A stretch of 64,000 bases of DNA, taken from positions 14,904,680-14,968,679 of the forward strand of contig NC_082703.1 in the NCBI RefSeq assembly GCF_949987515.2. Direction: 5' to 3'. A program made the translations under genes and the position numbers. This DNA is from Delphinus delphis (Eukaryota > Chordata > Mammalia > Artiodactyla > Delphinidae). Shown here in pieces: positions 47,990-58,233 of this stretch (within the stretch, counting starts at the first letter, position 1; every line of letters starts with the position of its first letter). The notes beneath the pieces were generated by a model. The model ran no database searches. It saw only the letters and a list, made by a program, of their open reading frames with translations, and was not told where the DNA came from.

Positions 47990-48350
47990 ATAGAAAAAGA
48001 GATCAGGTTTGTGTTACCAAGGGCAGGGAGGGGGAATCAGATGGAGGTGGTCAAAAGGTGCAAACTGCCAGGTATAAAATAAATCAATACTAGGGATGTA
48101 ATGTACGATGTGATTAATATAATTAACACTGCTGTACGTTATATATGAAAGTTTTTAAGAAAGTAAATCCTAAGAGTTCTCATCACAAGAAAACTTTTTT
48201 TTCCTATTTATTTTGTATCTTTATGAGATAATGGATATTCACTGAACTTATTGTGGTGATCATTTCATGATGTATCTCTGTCAAGTCGTTATGCTGTGCA
48301 CCTTAAACATACACAGTGTTGTATGTCAATTATATCTCAAAATTGGAAGA
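47990..48350 (+). repeat. LINE-1 3' UTR fragment, older type
   Basis: 'ttaccaagggcagggagggg', 'gatgtgattaatataattaa', 'ttttaagaaagtaaatccta' and 'tcaattatatctcaaaatt' follow the tail of older L1 subfamilies, ending in A-rich sequence. Confidence 0.7.
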
Positions 48351-49225
48351 AAAAAGAAACAGTTTACAAAATTAGCAGTTGGGAGTCACTGGAATGTGTT
48401 TTCTGGGGAAGCTCAATGGTTAGAAAAATTACAAAACAAAAAGCAAACCCCAATTTTGTGGGCGAGTGTGGGCTTTTGGTGACCATTTTGTTTAAATATC
48501 ACTTGTAGAATTCTATAAGATCATTTCTACCTGATTACAGTAGTCAGGACAAAATAGCTTCTTGTATTCATAATCCATTCTCCTGAAATGGCCAGATTGG
48601 TGCTCTGGACAGCCTGCATACAACAATATGGGTACCAGCCTTTTCTTGGGCATTGGTTAATTTGTTATGGTTGTTAATTACTGTCTTAGATTTCCCGCTT
48701 AGATAAATCATATCTCAAAATCATATATTAATTCTAAAACACAAATGTTTATGGATCAGTATGGAAGAGATGTTGAGCTCAAACTTTTGCCTACAGAAAC
48801 ACAAATCAAAGCCCTTCAAACCAATGGAAGGTCAATAAGAGAAAGAAAGTACAGTCACACCAGCAGAATTTTAGGTCATTTCATACTCAGACAGGTCAAA
48901 GTAATACCTAGTTATAGGTACTTTTCCAAAGTAAGTGTACCTCTCTGAAGAAATTAGAATTAATGTACAATTAACTTGTGGGTACATATTTGTGTATATA
49001 TTCAAACTATAATAAAAATAACTGAACTGCAAACTGGGCAGTCTATAAAGGTAAATATTTGAAGGCATCAGTTGATCTGATATGATGAGATATGATTTCA
49101 AACTAAATGAAAGTTGCATCGCTTTGTAAATAAAACTGATAGAAAGAGGCCTTTTCCTAAATTGTATTTCTTTAGGGGAGATTGAAAGTGACAAATAAAT
49201 ATTTCTACTAATAAGGACAGTGTCA
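48351..49225. other. No gene or clear repeat
   Basis: AT-rich unique-looking sequence between two L1 copies. Confidence 0.4.
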
Positions 49226-52200
49226 CAGTTCTAAGAGGGAAGTTTATGGCAATGCAATCCTACCTCAAGAAACAACAAACATCTCAAATAAACAAACTAA
49301 CCTTACATCTAAAGCAATTAGAGAAAGAAGAACAAAAAAGTCCCAAAGTTAGCAGAAGGAAAGAAATCATAAAGATCAGATCAGAAATAAATGAAAAAGA
49401 AATGAAGGAAACAATAGCAAAGATCAATAAAACTAAAAGCTGGTTCTTTGAGAAGATAAACAAAATTGAAAAACCACTAGCCAGACTCATCAAGAAAAAA
49501 GGTGAGAAGACTCAAATCAATAGAATGAGAAATGAAAAAGGAGAAGTAACAACTGACACTGAAGAAACACACGGATCATGAGAGATTACTACAAGCAGCT
49601 ATATGCTAATAAAACGGATAACCTGGAAGAAATACACAAATTTGTAGAAAAGCACAACCTTCTGAGACTGAACCAGGAAGAAATAGAAAATATGAACAGA
49701 CCAATCACAAGCACTGAAATTGAAACTGTGATTAAAAATCTTCCAACAAACAAAAGCCCAGGACCAGATGGCTTCACAGGCGAACTCTATCAAACATTTA
49801 GAGAAGAGCTAACACCTATCCTTCTCAAACTCTTCCAAAATATAGCAGAGGGAGGAACACTCCCAAACTCATTCTACGAGGCCACCATCACCCTGATACC
49901 AAAACTAGACAAAGATGTTACAAAGAAAGAAAACTACAGGCCAATATCACTGATGAACATAGACGCAAAAATTCTCAACAAAATACTAGCACACAGAATC
50001 CAACAGCACATTAAAAGGATCATACACCATGATCAAGTGGGGTTTATCCCAGGAATGAAAGGATTTTTCAATATACGCAAGTCAATCAATGTGATAAAAC
50101 ATATTAACAAAGTGAAGGAGAAAATCGATATGATCAACTCAATAGATGCAGAAAAAGCTTTTGACAAAATTCAAACACACATTTATGATAAAAACCCTCC
50201 AGAAACTAGGCATAGAGGGATGAATGAATCAATGAATTTGGTAAAGTAGCAGGATACAAAATTAATGCACAGAAATCTCTTGCATTCCTATACACTAATG
50301 ATGAAAAATCTGAAAGAGAAATTAAGGAAACACTCCCATTTACCACTGCAACAAAAAGAATAAAATACCTAGGAATAAACCTACATAAGAATACAAACGA
50401 CCTGTATGCAGAAAATTATAAGACACTGATGAAAGAAATTAAAGATGAAACAAACAGATGGAGAGATATACCATGTTCTTGGATTGGAAGAATCAACATT
50501 GTGAAAATGACTATACTATCCAAAGCAATCTACAGATTCAATGCAATCCCTATCAAACTACCAATGGCATATTTCACAGAACTAGAACAAAACATTTCAC
50601 AATTTGTATGGAAACACAAAAGACCCCAAACAGCCAAAGCAATCTTGAGAAAGAGAAACGGAGCTGGAGGAATCAGCCTCCCAGACTTCAGACTATACAA
50701 CAAAGCTATAGTAATCAAGACAGTACGGTACTGGCACAAAAACAGAAATATAGATCAATGGAACAGGATAGAAAGCCCAGAGATAAACCAACACACATAT
50801 GGTAACCTTATTTTTGATAAAAGAGGCAAGAATATACAATGGAGAAAAGACAGCCTCTTCTATAAGTGGTGCTGGGAAGACTGGACAGCTACATGTAAAA
50901 GAATGAAATTAGAACACTCCCTAACACCATACACAAAAATAAACTCAAAATGGTTTAAAGGCCTAAATGTAAGACCAGACACTATAAAACTCTTAGAGGA
51001 AAACATAGGGAGAACACTCTGTGACATAAATCACAGCAAGATCCTTTTTCACCCACCTCCTAGAGAAATGGAAATAAAAACAAATATAAACACATGGGAC
51101 CTAATGAAACTTAAAATCTTTTGCACAGCAAAGGAAAACATAAACAAGACGAAAAGACAGCCCTCAGAATGGGAGAAAATATTTGTAAATGAAGCAACTG
51201 ACAAAGGATTAATCTCCAAAATTAACAAGCAGCTCATGCAGCTCAATATCAAAAAAACAAACAATCCAATCCAAAAATGGGCAGAAGACCTAAATAAACA
51301 TTTTTCCAAAGAAGATATACAGATTGCCAACAAACACATGAAAGGATGCTCAACATCACTAATCATTAGAGAAATGCAAATCAAAACTACAATGAGGTAC
51401 CACCTCACACTGGTCAAAATGGCCATCCTCAAAAAATCTACAACAATAAATGGTGGAGAGGGTGTGGAGAAACAGAACCCTCTTGCACTGTTGGTGGGAA
51501 TGTAAATTGATACAGCCACTCTGGAGAACAGTATGGAGGTTCCTTAAAAAACTAAAAATAGAACTACCATATGACCCAGCATTCCCACTACTGGGCATAC
51601 CCTGAGAAAACCATAATTCAAAAAGAGTCATGTACCACAATGTTCACTGAAGCTCTATTTACAATAGCCAGGACATGGAAGTAACCTAAGTGTCCATCGA
51701 CAGATGAACGGATAAAGAAGATGTGGCACATATATACAATGGCATATTACTCAGCCATAAAAAGAAACAAAACTGAGTTATTTGTAGGGAGGTGGATGGA
51801 CCTAGAGTCTGTCATACAGAGTGAAGTAAGTCAGAAAGAGAAAAACAAATACCGTATGCTATATATATGTATGGAATCAAAAAAAAAAATAGTTCTGAAG
51901 AACCTAGGGGCAGGACAGGAATAAAGATGCAGACATAGAGAATAGACTTGAGGACATGGGGAGGGGGAAGGGTAAGTTGGGACGAAGTGGGAGAGTGGCA
52001 TGTACAAATATTCAGTACCAAATGTAAAATAGCTAGCTAGTGGGAAGCAGCTGCATAGCATAGGGAGATCAGCTTGGTGCTTTGTGACCACCTAGAGGGG
52101 TGGGATAGGGAGGATGGGAGGGAGATGCAAGAGGGAGGAGATATGGGATTCACTTTGTTATAAAGCAGATTCACTTTGTTATAAAGCAGAAACTAACACA

Positions 52201-52248
52201 CCATTGTAAAGCAACTATACTCCGATAAAGATATTAAAAAAAAAAAGG
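49226..52248 (+). mobile_element. LINE-1, 5'-truncated, about 3.0 kb, inactive
   Basis: The element begins inside ORF2 ('cagttctaagagggaagttt') and runs through the ORF2 end and 3' UTR to 'tactccgataaagatatt' plus an A run. It lacks ORF1, the endonuclease part of ORF2 and the 5' UTR. A possible diverged target duplication (aaggacagtgt / aaggtcaatgt) lies near 49213 and after the A run. A 21-bp unit (gattcactttgttataaagca) is tandemly doubled at 52147-52188 near the 3' end; the other tails at 5.3 and 57.0 kb have it once. Confidence 0.92.
49246..51890 (+). pseudogene. L1 ORF2 remnant: broken reverse transcriptase and C-terminal region
   Basis: Known: L1 ORF2 encodes an endonuclease, reverse transcriptase and Cys-rich tail used for target-primed insertion. 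Seen: three pieces in three frames. Piece 1, 49246-49581, precedes the RT. Piece 2, 49578-50249, holds the RT N-terminal part with [15 protein letters not shown] near its residues 58-72, GFIPGM near 155-160 and motif [12 protein letters not shown] at 189-199. Piece 3, 50429-51505, is 358 codons downstream of the RT core ([32 protein letters not shown]). The text between 'ggcatagaggg' and 'gaatttggtaaagtagc' near 50.22 kb joins regions normally about 100 residues apart. The catalytic FADD block is deleted. A last piece lies at 51721-51890. It cannot encode an active enzyme. Confidence 0.9.
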
Positions 52249-52698
52249 TCAATGTGAGTTAAAATATGGAAATGCAGAACTGCCCTATTAGCCTGTTCTG
52301 GTAGTTCATAGCCACCTCTTCAAAGCTGACAAGCCATTCTTTCAAGGGATCAATGGGGGAGCAAAATGTGCAGAAGACTTTTTCGAGGAAGAAATTTCAA
52401 GGTTGTCAAATACTGTGAAAAGTTATGGTCATTGACAGACCAGAGATTAACGAAGTGCCTGCATGAGTTGTTTGGTATGTCACATAAATGGATTAATTTA
52501 GAACTATTTCTTGAGCATCTGCTCTGTGCAAGATCATACACTGGGTGAGGGGCTGACAAAGATGAAATGTGGGGTTTATGCCTTTAAGGCAGTCACAGAC
52601 TGACAGGGAAGAGACTACATTAATCAAATTTAGGAATCACTAAATGCTGTAGAAAGATACAGCCGCCTTTGGATAACCACTCTAAGTGCAGGAGGTAG
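52249..52698. other. No gene or clear repeat
   Basis: Unique-looking sequence after the L1. 'gagcatctgctctgtgcaag' near 52.5 kb hints at an unidentified old repeat. Confidence 0.35.
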
Positions 52699-52699
52699 G

Positions 52700-52756
<57 letters not shown>

Positions 52757-52783
52757 CACACACACATATATATACATATATAT
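52699..52783. repeat. (TG)n-(TA)n-(CA)n compound microsatellite
   Basis: TATATG leads to about 20 TG units, then TATATA, then CACACACA, then TATATA. The TG and CA arms are complementary, so the tract can fold back. Confidence 0.92.
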
Positions 52784-52847
52784 TTTTTAATTTTAAACAG
52801 TTCTTTTTAAAGGAATTTTTTTCTTTTTAAAAAAATTTAATTAATTA

Positions 52848-53166
52848 AATTATTTATTTATTTATTTTTGGCTCTGTTGGGTCTTCGTTGCTGTGCGCAG
52901 GCTTTCTCTAGTTTTAGCGAGCAGGGCTACTCTCCGTTGTGGTGTACGGGGTTCTTATTGCAGTGGCTTCTCTTGTTGCAGAGCATGGGCTCTATGTGTG
53001 TGGGCTGAGTAGTTGTGGCTCGCGGGCTCTAGAGTGCAGGCTCAGTAGTTGTGGCGCACGGGCTTAGATGCTCCGTGGCATGTGGGATCTTCCTGGACCA
53101 GGGCTCGAACCCGTGTCCCCTGCATTGGCAGGTGTATTCTTAACCCTTGCACCACCACGGAAGCCC
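52848..53166 (-). repeat. CHR-type SINE, long form
   Basis: (TTTA)n, 'ggctctgttgggtcttcgtt', 'cagtagttgtggc' units, and head ending 'ccaccacggaagccc' in reverse. Target duplication not clear. Confidence 0.93.
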
Positions 53167-53840
53167 GGTAATATCTGAATTGCAACTTGCTAAAAGAGAA
53201 ATTATCGTGTACTCATGTTGCTTGCAATGTAATTGAGAAGAAAAGGAAATATGTTTGATTGGTTCTGGTGATACAGTAGCTTTGTTTTACCTACTTGGTA
53301 ATAAAAGAAATATCAATAGAACGTTAAGAAATAGATTTTAAAAATTATCTGTATTGAAAAATATCCTATGAATTCGAAATCTCTGGCATTTAAGAATAGC
53401 TTACTTGTATTTTTCATGAATTCCTTGATACCTAAAAGCTAATGTGTTTCCTCTCAACAGCCCGCTCAGCACAGCCAACTTTTCATGGATTAGTTTACAT
53501 TAAGTTTCAGAAAAACTGAGAGGTTATGTGTGGGCATACCCTAAATTCCTTTCTCATAAAAAAGCAGGCAAGCAGAGACCATAATACTAAGAAAAATGAA
53601 ATAAGTGAGTGTTCATAAGCCATTAGTAAAGAAATAATGAATTTCATTTTCTGAGGGTGAAAGGGAATAAAGAATTTGGAATGCTGGCCAAAGTCCAGCC
53701 TGGCCTGATAAAGACAATTTTCAGATCCTGTCCAACCCTGTAAAACAGCTGGGGGTCTTTGCAGTTATAGAAAGTGCTTCACCTACAATAGAATGATAGG
53801 ATTCTACATTTAGCTTTGGGAGTATTGTGCATATAAAGTA
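53167..53840. other. No gene or clear repeat
   Basis: Unique-looking sequence between two SINEs. Confidence 0.4.
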
Positions 53841-53851
53841 TTTGCCGATTT

Positions 53852-54203
53852 ATTTATTTATTTATTTAAAAATTATTTATTTATTTAATTTAAAAAATTA
53901 TTTATTTATTTAATTTTAGCTGCGTTGGGTCTTTGTTGCTGTGCATGGGCTTTCTCTAGTTGTGGTGATTGGGGTTACTCTTCGTTGCAGTGCATGGGCT
54001 TCTCATGGCAGTGGCTTCTCTTGTTGTGGAGCATGGGCTCTAAGTGCTCAGGCTTCAGTAGTTGTGGCTTGTGGGCTCAGCAGTTGTGGTACACGGGCTT
54101 AGTTGCTCCGCGGCATGTGGGATCTTCCCGGACCATGGCTCAAACCCGTGTCCCCTGCATTGGCAGGCGGATTCTTAACCACTGTGCTACCAGGGAAGTC
54201 CCC
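53852..54203 (-). repeat. CHR-type SINE, long form, expanded A/T tail
   Basis: Three (TTTA)n blocks separated by TTTAAAAA, then 'agctgcgttgggtctttgtt', the body, and head ending 'taccagggaagtccc'. An 11-bp duplication (tttgccgattt) flanks it at 53841-53851 and 54204-54214. Confidence 0.95.
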
Positions 54204-54214
54204 TTTGCCGATTT

Positions 54215-56329
54215 TTTTAATATGTCATTTGTTCTTTCATTTCCCAAACATCAAGCAACTACAATAATGCCAGGCACTGGAAACAGAATTGAATGAAACA
54301 AAATTCCATCTTTCAAGGTGCTTACGGGCTAGTGAGTGAGACAGCACTAAAAACGACCTGATCTGTACTAAAATAGAGACATAAAATAAGGCAGTCTTTC
54401 AAAGAACAACGCTGCAATCTAGCAGTTCTAGTTTTGTCTTTTCATCAAATCCCTTTGGATCTATTGATACTGGAACATGACAGAGTTGAATAGATCACAC
54501 TGGTAATTCTCTGAATCAAAGAAATGATGATCAGACTAGAAAACGAGGAATGTCTTTGCATTTCAGTTTTTTGTGGGTTTTTTTGGTTGTTTGTTTTTGG
54601 TCCTCTGCATTTCCCTTCTCCGTGGTCAAAAGCAGCCAAGAAAATTAATACCAAAAGGCGCCAAGTCTGGGCTTTGTTATTTAGTATGTTTACAAGGAGC
54701 TTGGAATGAAATTATGAAAATCCTATTTTTCCCCCTCACACGGGTCACAAAGAAGTGCTTGATTTCTATGTTCTGCCTTACTAGCCACAACACAAAGTTT
54801 GGAGAGACTATGAACCTGTCATAGGCTTCTGAAAGCTATCTTTCACAAGTGTTTCAGGCTATAATTATTCATTATCTTGATTTTTAACATTTTTCTGGCC
54901 AACAAAATAACCTAGAGGCAGGAGAACAAACATTCTAGGAAAAATGACCAAGGAACGTAACCAAAGTTGGATTCTGAGTCACCTTTCTCAATGGTGCCCT
55001 TCACACACTTGTATGCGATAGATCCCCAAATAACATCATTAAATAGTTGCCCAGCTGAGATATTTGGCAGTTGTGGGGGCAATAGGCATAAAGGGGGGGC
55101 AGTTTTAGAACCATGTTAATTCTAAATGATTAAGATGGGAGCCAAAGCATCTTTGTGATAATTATAATTAATTGGTTAATGTGTATTTACAGAACACCCA
55201 CTATGTGCTAATAGCTGTTTTAATTACGGACCATGCAAAGACCACATTCCTGATCTAGAAAAGCTCACAACCCAGAGAAGAGAACATACAGCAAAGCAAG
55301 ATGATAAGACTGTAATTAAAAACACAGAGTGTTCTAGGAACACCAAAAAATCAAGGACTAGCCCTGCCTGGGAAATAATTCATTAAGGAGGTGTTATTGT
55401 TGGACAAGTAGAATTTTCAAGACAGAAAAGGCAAAAAGAAATTTGCCATTTTTGGCTCATGATTGTGGTCTGTTTTCTATGGGCTGCCATGTAGTCTGAC
55501 AAAATTTGTGTTCTATGATTTAATTTTAGAATGAGAGATTTCATATTACTCCTTAATACTACTTCTCAAATACGCTCAGAGAGTCACATTTTGGTGACTA
55601 AAATGCAACTCTAATTTTCTAATTTACATGCTTCTAGGCAATAGGGAACACATTCTAAATCATAAGGGTAGATATTTTTCTCCTTCATGTGATTGAATGA
55701 AACTATATTCATTTAGGATGAAGAAAAACACGGTCCGTATCTTCGCTTTTTCTTGGATAAGTCATTTCTCTCTTTCTCCCTCTATCTTTACCTATCATCT
55801 GTATTTTTAAAAAGGCAGGGCACGATCTACGTAGAAGTAGAAAGATCCAAAGTTAGAAGGGGTTCTGTGGCTGTATGTTGTGGCTGAAGTTGGACAAACC
55901 AACCAACCAATGAACACAAAGGAATAGAAAGAAGAGTAAACATTGGTAGGTCTATCAGTGAGACTCCTAGCAGGAAACAGATGGCACCCTGGGTAAACTG
56001 AGGGGAGTTTAGTAACAGAACTATTGATAAAGGTGTAGGGGAACCACAAGGCAAGAGGAGAGAATGGTTGTCAGAACCTGGTAACCTGGGTGGAAAAGGC
56101 CAGCAGTGACTCCTCGGGAAGCCGAGCGGGGAATAAACTACCCAACCTCACAGCCGTACTGTCCTCCCAACCGTCAGTCTCTTGCTGGGCCTCCTCACTG
56201 GTGCGACAGGAAAACTGAAAGGAGGGCAGCCCATTGATTTTGCCCACACTGGTCTGCCTGCAGGTCACAGAGCTGGGGAGAAGCAGGGTGGAGGGTGGGT
56301 CTGAGGGGTGAACTGGGCATATCCAATAC
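54215..56329. other. No gene; traces of unidentified old repeats
   Basis: Mostly unique-looking. 'gccaggcactggaaacagaa' near 54.27 kb and 'cacccactatgtgctaatag' near 55.2 kb belong to a common mammalian repeat I cannot name. 'ctagcaggaaacagatggca' near 55.97 kb begins another. No exon recognised. Confidence 0.35.
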
Positions 56330-56760
56330 CATATACCACACCCAGATTACAAATGGCCCGCTACGTCAAGCAGGAAAGTTTGATCTTATCCTGTCATTAG
56401 TAAGGAGGCCCAACAAAAGTTGAAGTAGAAAACGATATGATCAGGTGATGCTTTTCAAAGATAACTTCGGTGACAGCGTAGAGAGTGAACAGGTGTAATG
56501 ATCAGTTAAGGCAGGGAAACAGCTCTGGATGCCATCTCAAAGTCCAGTGCAAAGTGAAGGCTGCTTTAAAACAATGGCAGAAAGAATGGACACGGGATGA
56601 TTAGGTGGCAGTGTTGACAGGACTGTGTGCAGGAGGTCAGGGAGGGAGGATGGGAGCTGGGTAGACAGGATCCAATTACCCCAGGGTCTAGGGATGCTGG
56701 GGAGTCCTAGGAAAATGGGACTCAGGGTGTACATTTCTTAGGGACTAACCTTTTGTGAAA
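56330..56760 (+). repeat. Fragment of the unnamed ancient repeat family
   Basis: 'tttgatcttatcctgtcatt', 'cgatatgatcaggtgatgct', 'aaagtgaaggctgctttaaa' and 'gaaagaatggacacgggatg' parallel the copy at 12.65-12.95 kb in order. Confidence 0.5.
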
Positions 56761-56979
56761 ATCAGATTATCTGTTCACTAGAGAGAATTTCACCTTAATT
56801 GAGCTAGGAATTTCTAAAGAGATGTTACAATATGGCCAAGTCTGCCTATGCTATGATGACCTCTGTCTGAATTAACTTACTCAGAGGCTTTTGGAGAAAG
56901 TGATCTCTTTCTTCCACATGGACAGCTGGCTCAGCTGTTAATTGGTGCCCCAAGGAAGCATTTAAGAACTCTTGGAGCA

Positions 56980-57114
56980 TGGGAGGGAGGGAGGGAGACG
57001 CAAGAGGGAAGAGATATGGGGATATATGTATATGTATAACTGATTCACTTTGTTATAAAGCAGAAACTAACACACCATTGTAAAGCAATTATACTCCAAT
57101 AAAGATGTAAAAAA
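56980..57114 (+). mobile_element. Small, young LINE-1 insertion (135 bp, extreme 5' truncation)
   Basis: Only the last stretch of the L1 3' UTR is present, ending 'tactccaataaagatgt' with a short A run. A perfect 16-bp duplication (aagaactcttggagca) flanks it at 56964-56979 and 57115-57130. Confidence 0.97.
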
Positions 57115-57204
57115 AAGAACTCTTGGAGCAGACCAGAGCAGCAGTAACACAGCTAGCTTCCATTTGGCTTGCACACATACTGGTTATAAGCACAACTCAT
57201 TACC

Positions 57205-57370
57205 ATAAGAAACAGCTACCATGTTTTAGAGCCTACTTTGTGCCAAGCATTGTTGCCTTACAATAACAACATGGCAACTTCTTTATTTATGCTTTAGAAA
57301 TGGGACAATGAAGAGGTTAAGTAACTTGCTCAAGGCCACATGGATAGGAAGCAGATGTGCTGGAAAATAT
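57205..57370 (-). repeat. MIR SINE
   Basis: Reversed core 'gaagaggttaagtaacttgc', 'tcaaggccacatggatagga' and 'agcctactttgtgccaagca'. Confidence 0.8.
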
Positions 57371-57667
57371 ATCAGTGGCACTGGGCCCATTCTTTACAGA
57401 TTCTGGTGGCATAAGGGAAGTTAAATGAAATTATTCTGTGTTGGATACAATTACACATATTGATGCTTGTGTGATTAATTCTGATTTTTAAAAACAAATT
57501 TATTGGACTCTATTTCAGATCTGGAGAATACACATTCCGATATAGAATTTCTTGAGAACAATATTTTTATTTGATTCTTTTCCTGGGAAGCTTTCTGAAT
57601 AACCTGGGTTAAGAATTTTTCAATTGAGAAGAGGAAAAGGGGGACGCTGGCCCAATGAAATATGCTC

Positions 57668-57792
57668 AGCTAGAGTTTGAGTTCCTTCCAGGCAAGGACC
57701 ATGCCTTGTTCATAACTGCTTCCTTGATAAAACCTAATATGATGCCTACTATATGTGGCTGTTCAGTAAGTATTTGTGGAATAAATGAACCA
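57668..57792 (+). repeat. L2 LINE 3' end
   Basis: 'gagttccttccaggcaagga', 'atgatgcctactatatgtgg' and 'gtaagtatttgtggaataaa' follow the L2 tail. Confidence 0.75.
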
Positions 57793-57921
57793 ATGGGATG
57801 CTGTTTCAAAATAGTCTCCCCTTGGAGGGTTTTGTCACAAGCAGCAGAATGATTCCACTAGGCTGAATTTACACAGCAGCACGGATCAGAAGAGAAGATG
57901 GTTACTTAAAGCACACACTGG

Positions 57922-58218
57922 GGCTTCCCTGGTACCACAGTGGTTAAGAATCCGCCTGCCAATGCAGGGGACATGGATTCGAGCCCTGGTCTGGGAAGAT
58001 CCCACATACCGCGGGGCAGCTAAGCCCGTGTGCCACAACTACTGAGCCCATGTGCCACAACTACTGAAGCCCGTGTGCCTAGAGCCTGTGCTCTGCAACA
58101 AGAGAAGCCACCACAATAAGAAGCCCACGCACTGCAATGAAGAGTAGCCCCCGCTCGCAACAACTAGAGAGGGCCCTGTGCAGCAACAAAGACCCAATGC
58201 AGCCAAAAAATAAATAAA
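57922..58218 (+). repeat. CHR-type SINE, long form
   Basis: It starts 'ggcttccctggtaccacagt' and ends in (AAAT)n. A 15-bp duplication (taaagcacacactgg) flanks it at 57907-57921 and 58219-58233. Confidence 0.97.
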
Positions 58219-58233
58219 TAAAGCACACACTGG

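Noticed and set aside
50458..50805. 115-codon frame within the large L1
   Set aside because: Out-of-frame shadow of ORF2.
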